DNA of 64,000 nucleotides from Halocatena marina (GTDB taxonomy: Archaea; Halobacteriota; Halobacteria; Halobacteriales; Haloarculaceae). The stretch spans positions 868,001 to 932,000 of the forward strand of contig NZ_JALLPK010000001.1 of assembly GCF_023276375.1 (NCBI RefSeq). Direction: 5' to 3'. The notes beneath the pieces were generated by a model, which saw nothing but the letters and a program-made list of their open reading frames with translations, searched no databases and was not told the origin of the DNA. Positions 63,783-64,000 of the stretch are shown here, one piece after another; position 1 is the first letter of the stretch, and the number at the start of each line of letters is the position of its first letter. A program made the position numbers and the translations under genes.

Positions 63783-63890
63783 TTAAAATTTCCAATTCGC
63801 GTTCCAGACATAAATCGTCCCGTCGCCCATCTTGTAGGCCACTGAATGCGAACCACTCGATAGCTCGTTCCCTATTAGTGTTCGAAACTA
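63783..63890 (-). pseudogene. C-terminal remnant of an unidentified protein
   Basis: On the minus strand a frame ending in TAA at 63783-63785 reads SSGSHSVAYKMGDGTIYVWN and then ends ANWKF. It looks like the beta-rich end of an extracellular protein but is closed upstream by an in-frame stop after about 34 codons. It is probably a decayed gene end. Confidence 0.3.
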
Positions 63891-63946
63891 TTCATCGCAC
63901 TCATTAGATTCTCCCACGTACGGTGTTGCAATCCGTAACTGGACGA

Positions 63947-64000
63947 TTATTCAAATATCGGCCCGATCATCGCTCGGACGAAGTCGATTTCCGGATAGAG
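63947..64000 (-). CDS. C-terminus of a gene entering from the right edge
   Basis: The minus-strand frame is open from the window edge to a TAA at 63947-63949 and reads LYPEIDFVRAMIGPIFE. Only 17 residues are visible, so no identity can be given. A chance frame is possible. Confidence 0.3.
   Translation of the reverse strand, partial: LYPEIDFVRAMIGPIFE

Noticed and set aside
1..64000. CRISPR arrays, tRNA or rRNA genes
   Set aside because: No regularly spaced repeats, no tRNA cloverleaf-type T-loop sequence in context and no conserved rRNA stretch was seen while reading the intergenic regions.

Overview
The window looks like a chromosome segment of a halophilic archaeon (class Halobacteria) of moderate GC content. 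The evidence is the acidic proteome, Asp/Glu-rich loops, twin-arginine export signals, TATA-like promoters 25-40 bases before mostly leaderless genes, and several families I know only or mainly from haloarchaea: HalOD1, the DUF7344 membrane regulators, MTH865-like and Rsm22-like proteins, and small acidic proteins. I cannot name the genus. I saw no rRNA, tRNA or CRISPR array.

Layout. 1-1033: a truncated IS630-type transposase fragment, a 45-residue gene and a winged-helix regulator. 1437-4787: a DUF1616 membrane protein, a membrane hydrolase and a first alkaline-phosphatase-superfamily enzyme. 5372-16352: a surface-glycan locus framed by two DUF7344 regulators. It holds a Gfo/Idh/MocA sugar oxidoreductase, a GT2 transferase, UDP-GlcNAc 2-epimerase (WecB), a polysaccharide-deacetylase-like protein, two FemAB/GNAT-like acyltransferases, an (alpha/alpha)6-barrel protein and a DUF354 protein. 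16438-17460: a small FAD protein with a palindrome at its start codon, and a HalOD1 protein. 17956-27593: a second glycan locus with a GT4 transferase, two more AP-superfamily enzymes, an Asp-box propeller protein, a GT-C-like membrane protein, a MOP-type flippase and a second Gfo/Idh/MocA enzyme. 27966-30355: an exported right-handed beta-helix protein and two tiny coupled genes.

30609-33666 is a housekeeping island (SurE, Rsm22-like methyltransferase, TyrA). It is followed by an exported multidomain GH97 glycosidase and a proline peptidase. 39384-48038 carries a probable sugar oxidation module (ThuA, TIM-barrel isomerase, Gfo/Idh/MocA, SMP-30 lactonase) interrupted by an ABC exporter. 48233-52445 carries a GT39-like membrane protein, an AAC(3)-family acetyltransferase and an exported phosphoesterase. 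About 2.9 kb then holds only one small gene. 55469-62101 has two Nudix hydrolases, an APC permease, a copper P-type ATPase with its SafE partner, and an MTH865-like protein. The window ends with a frameshifted GT39-like gene and gene ends on the minus strand.

Working model (inference): the two glycan loci make a lipid-linked or surface polysaccharide. Sugars are made by WecB and Gfo/Idh/MocA enzymes, assembled by GT2, GT4, DUF354 and GT-C proteins, exported by the flippase, and decorated by deacetylation, FemAB-type aminoacylation and phosphodiester chemistry by threonine-type AP-superfamily enzymes. The FemAB/deacetylase/(alpha/alpha)6 set is the best candidate for an undescribed system here.
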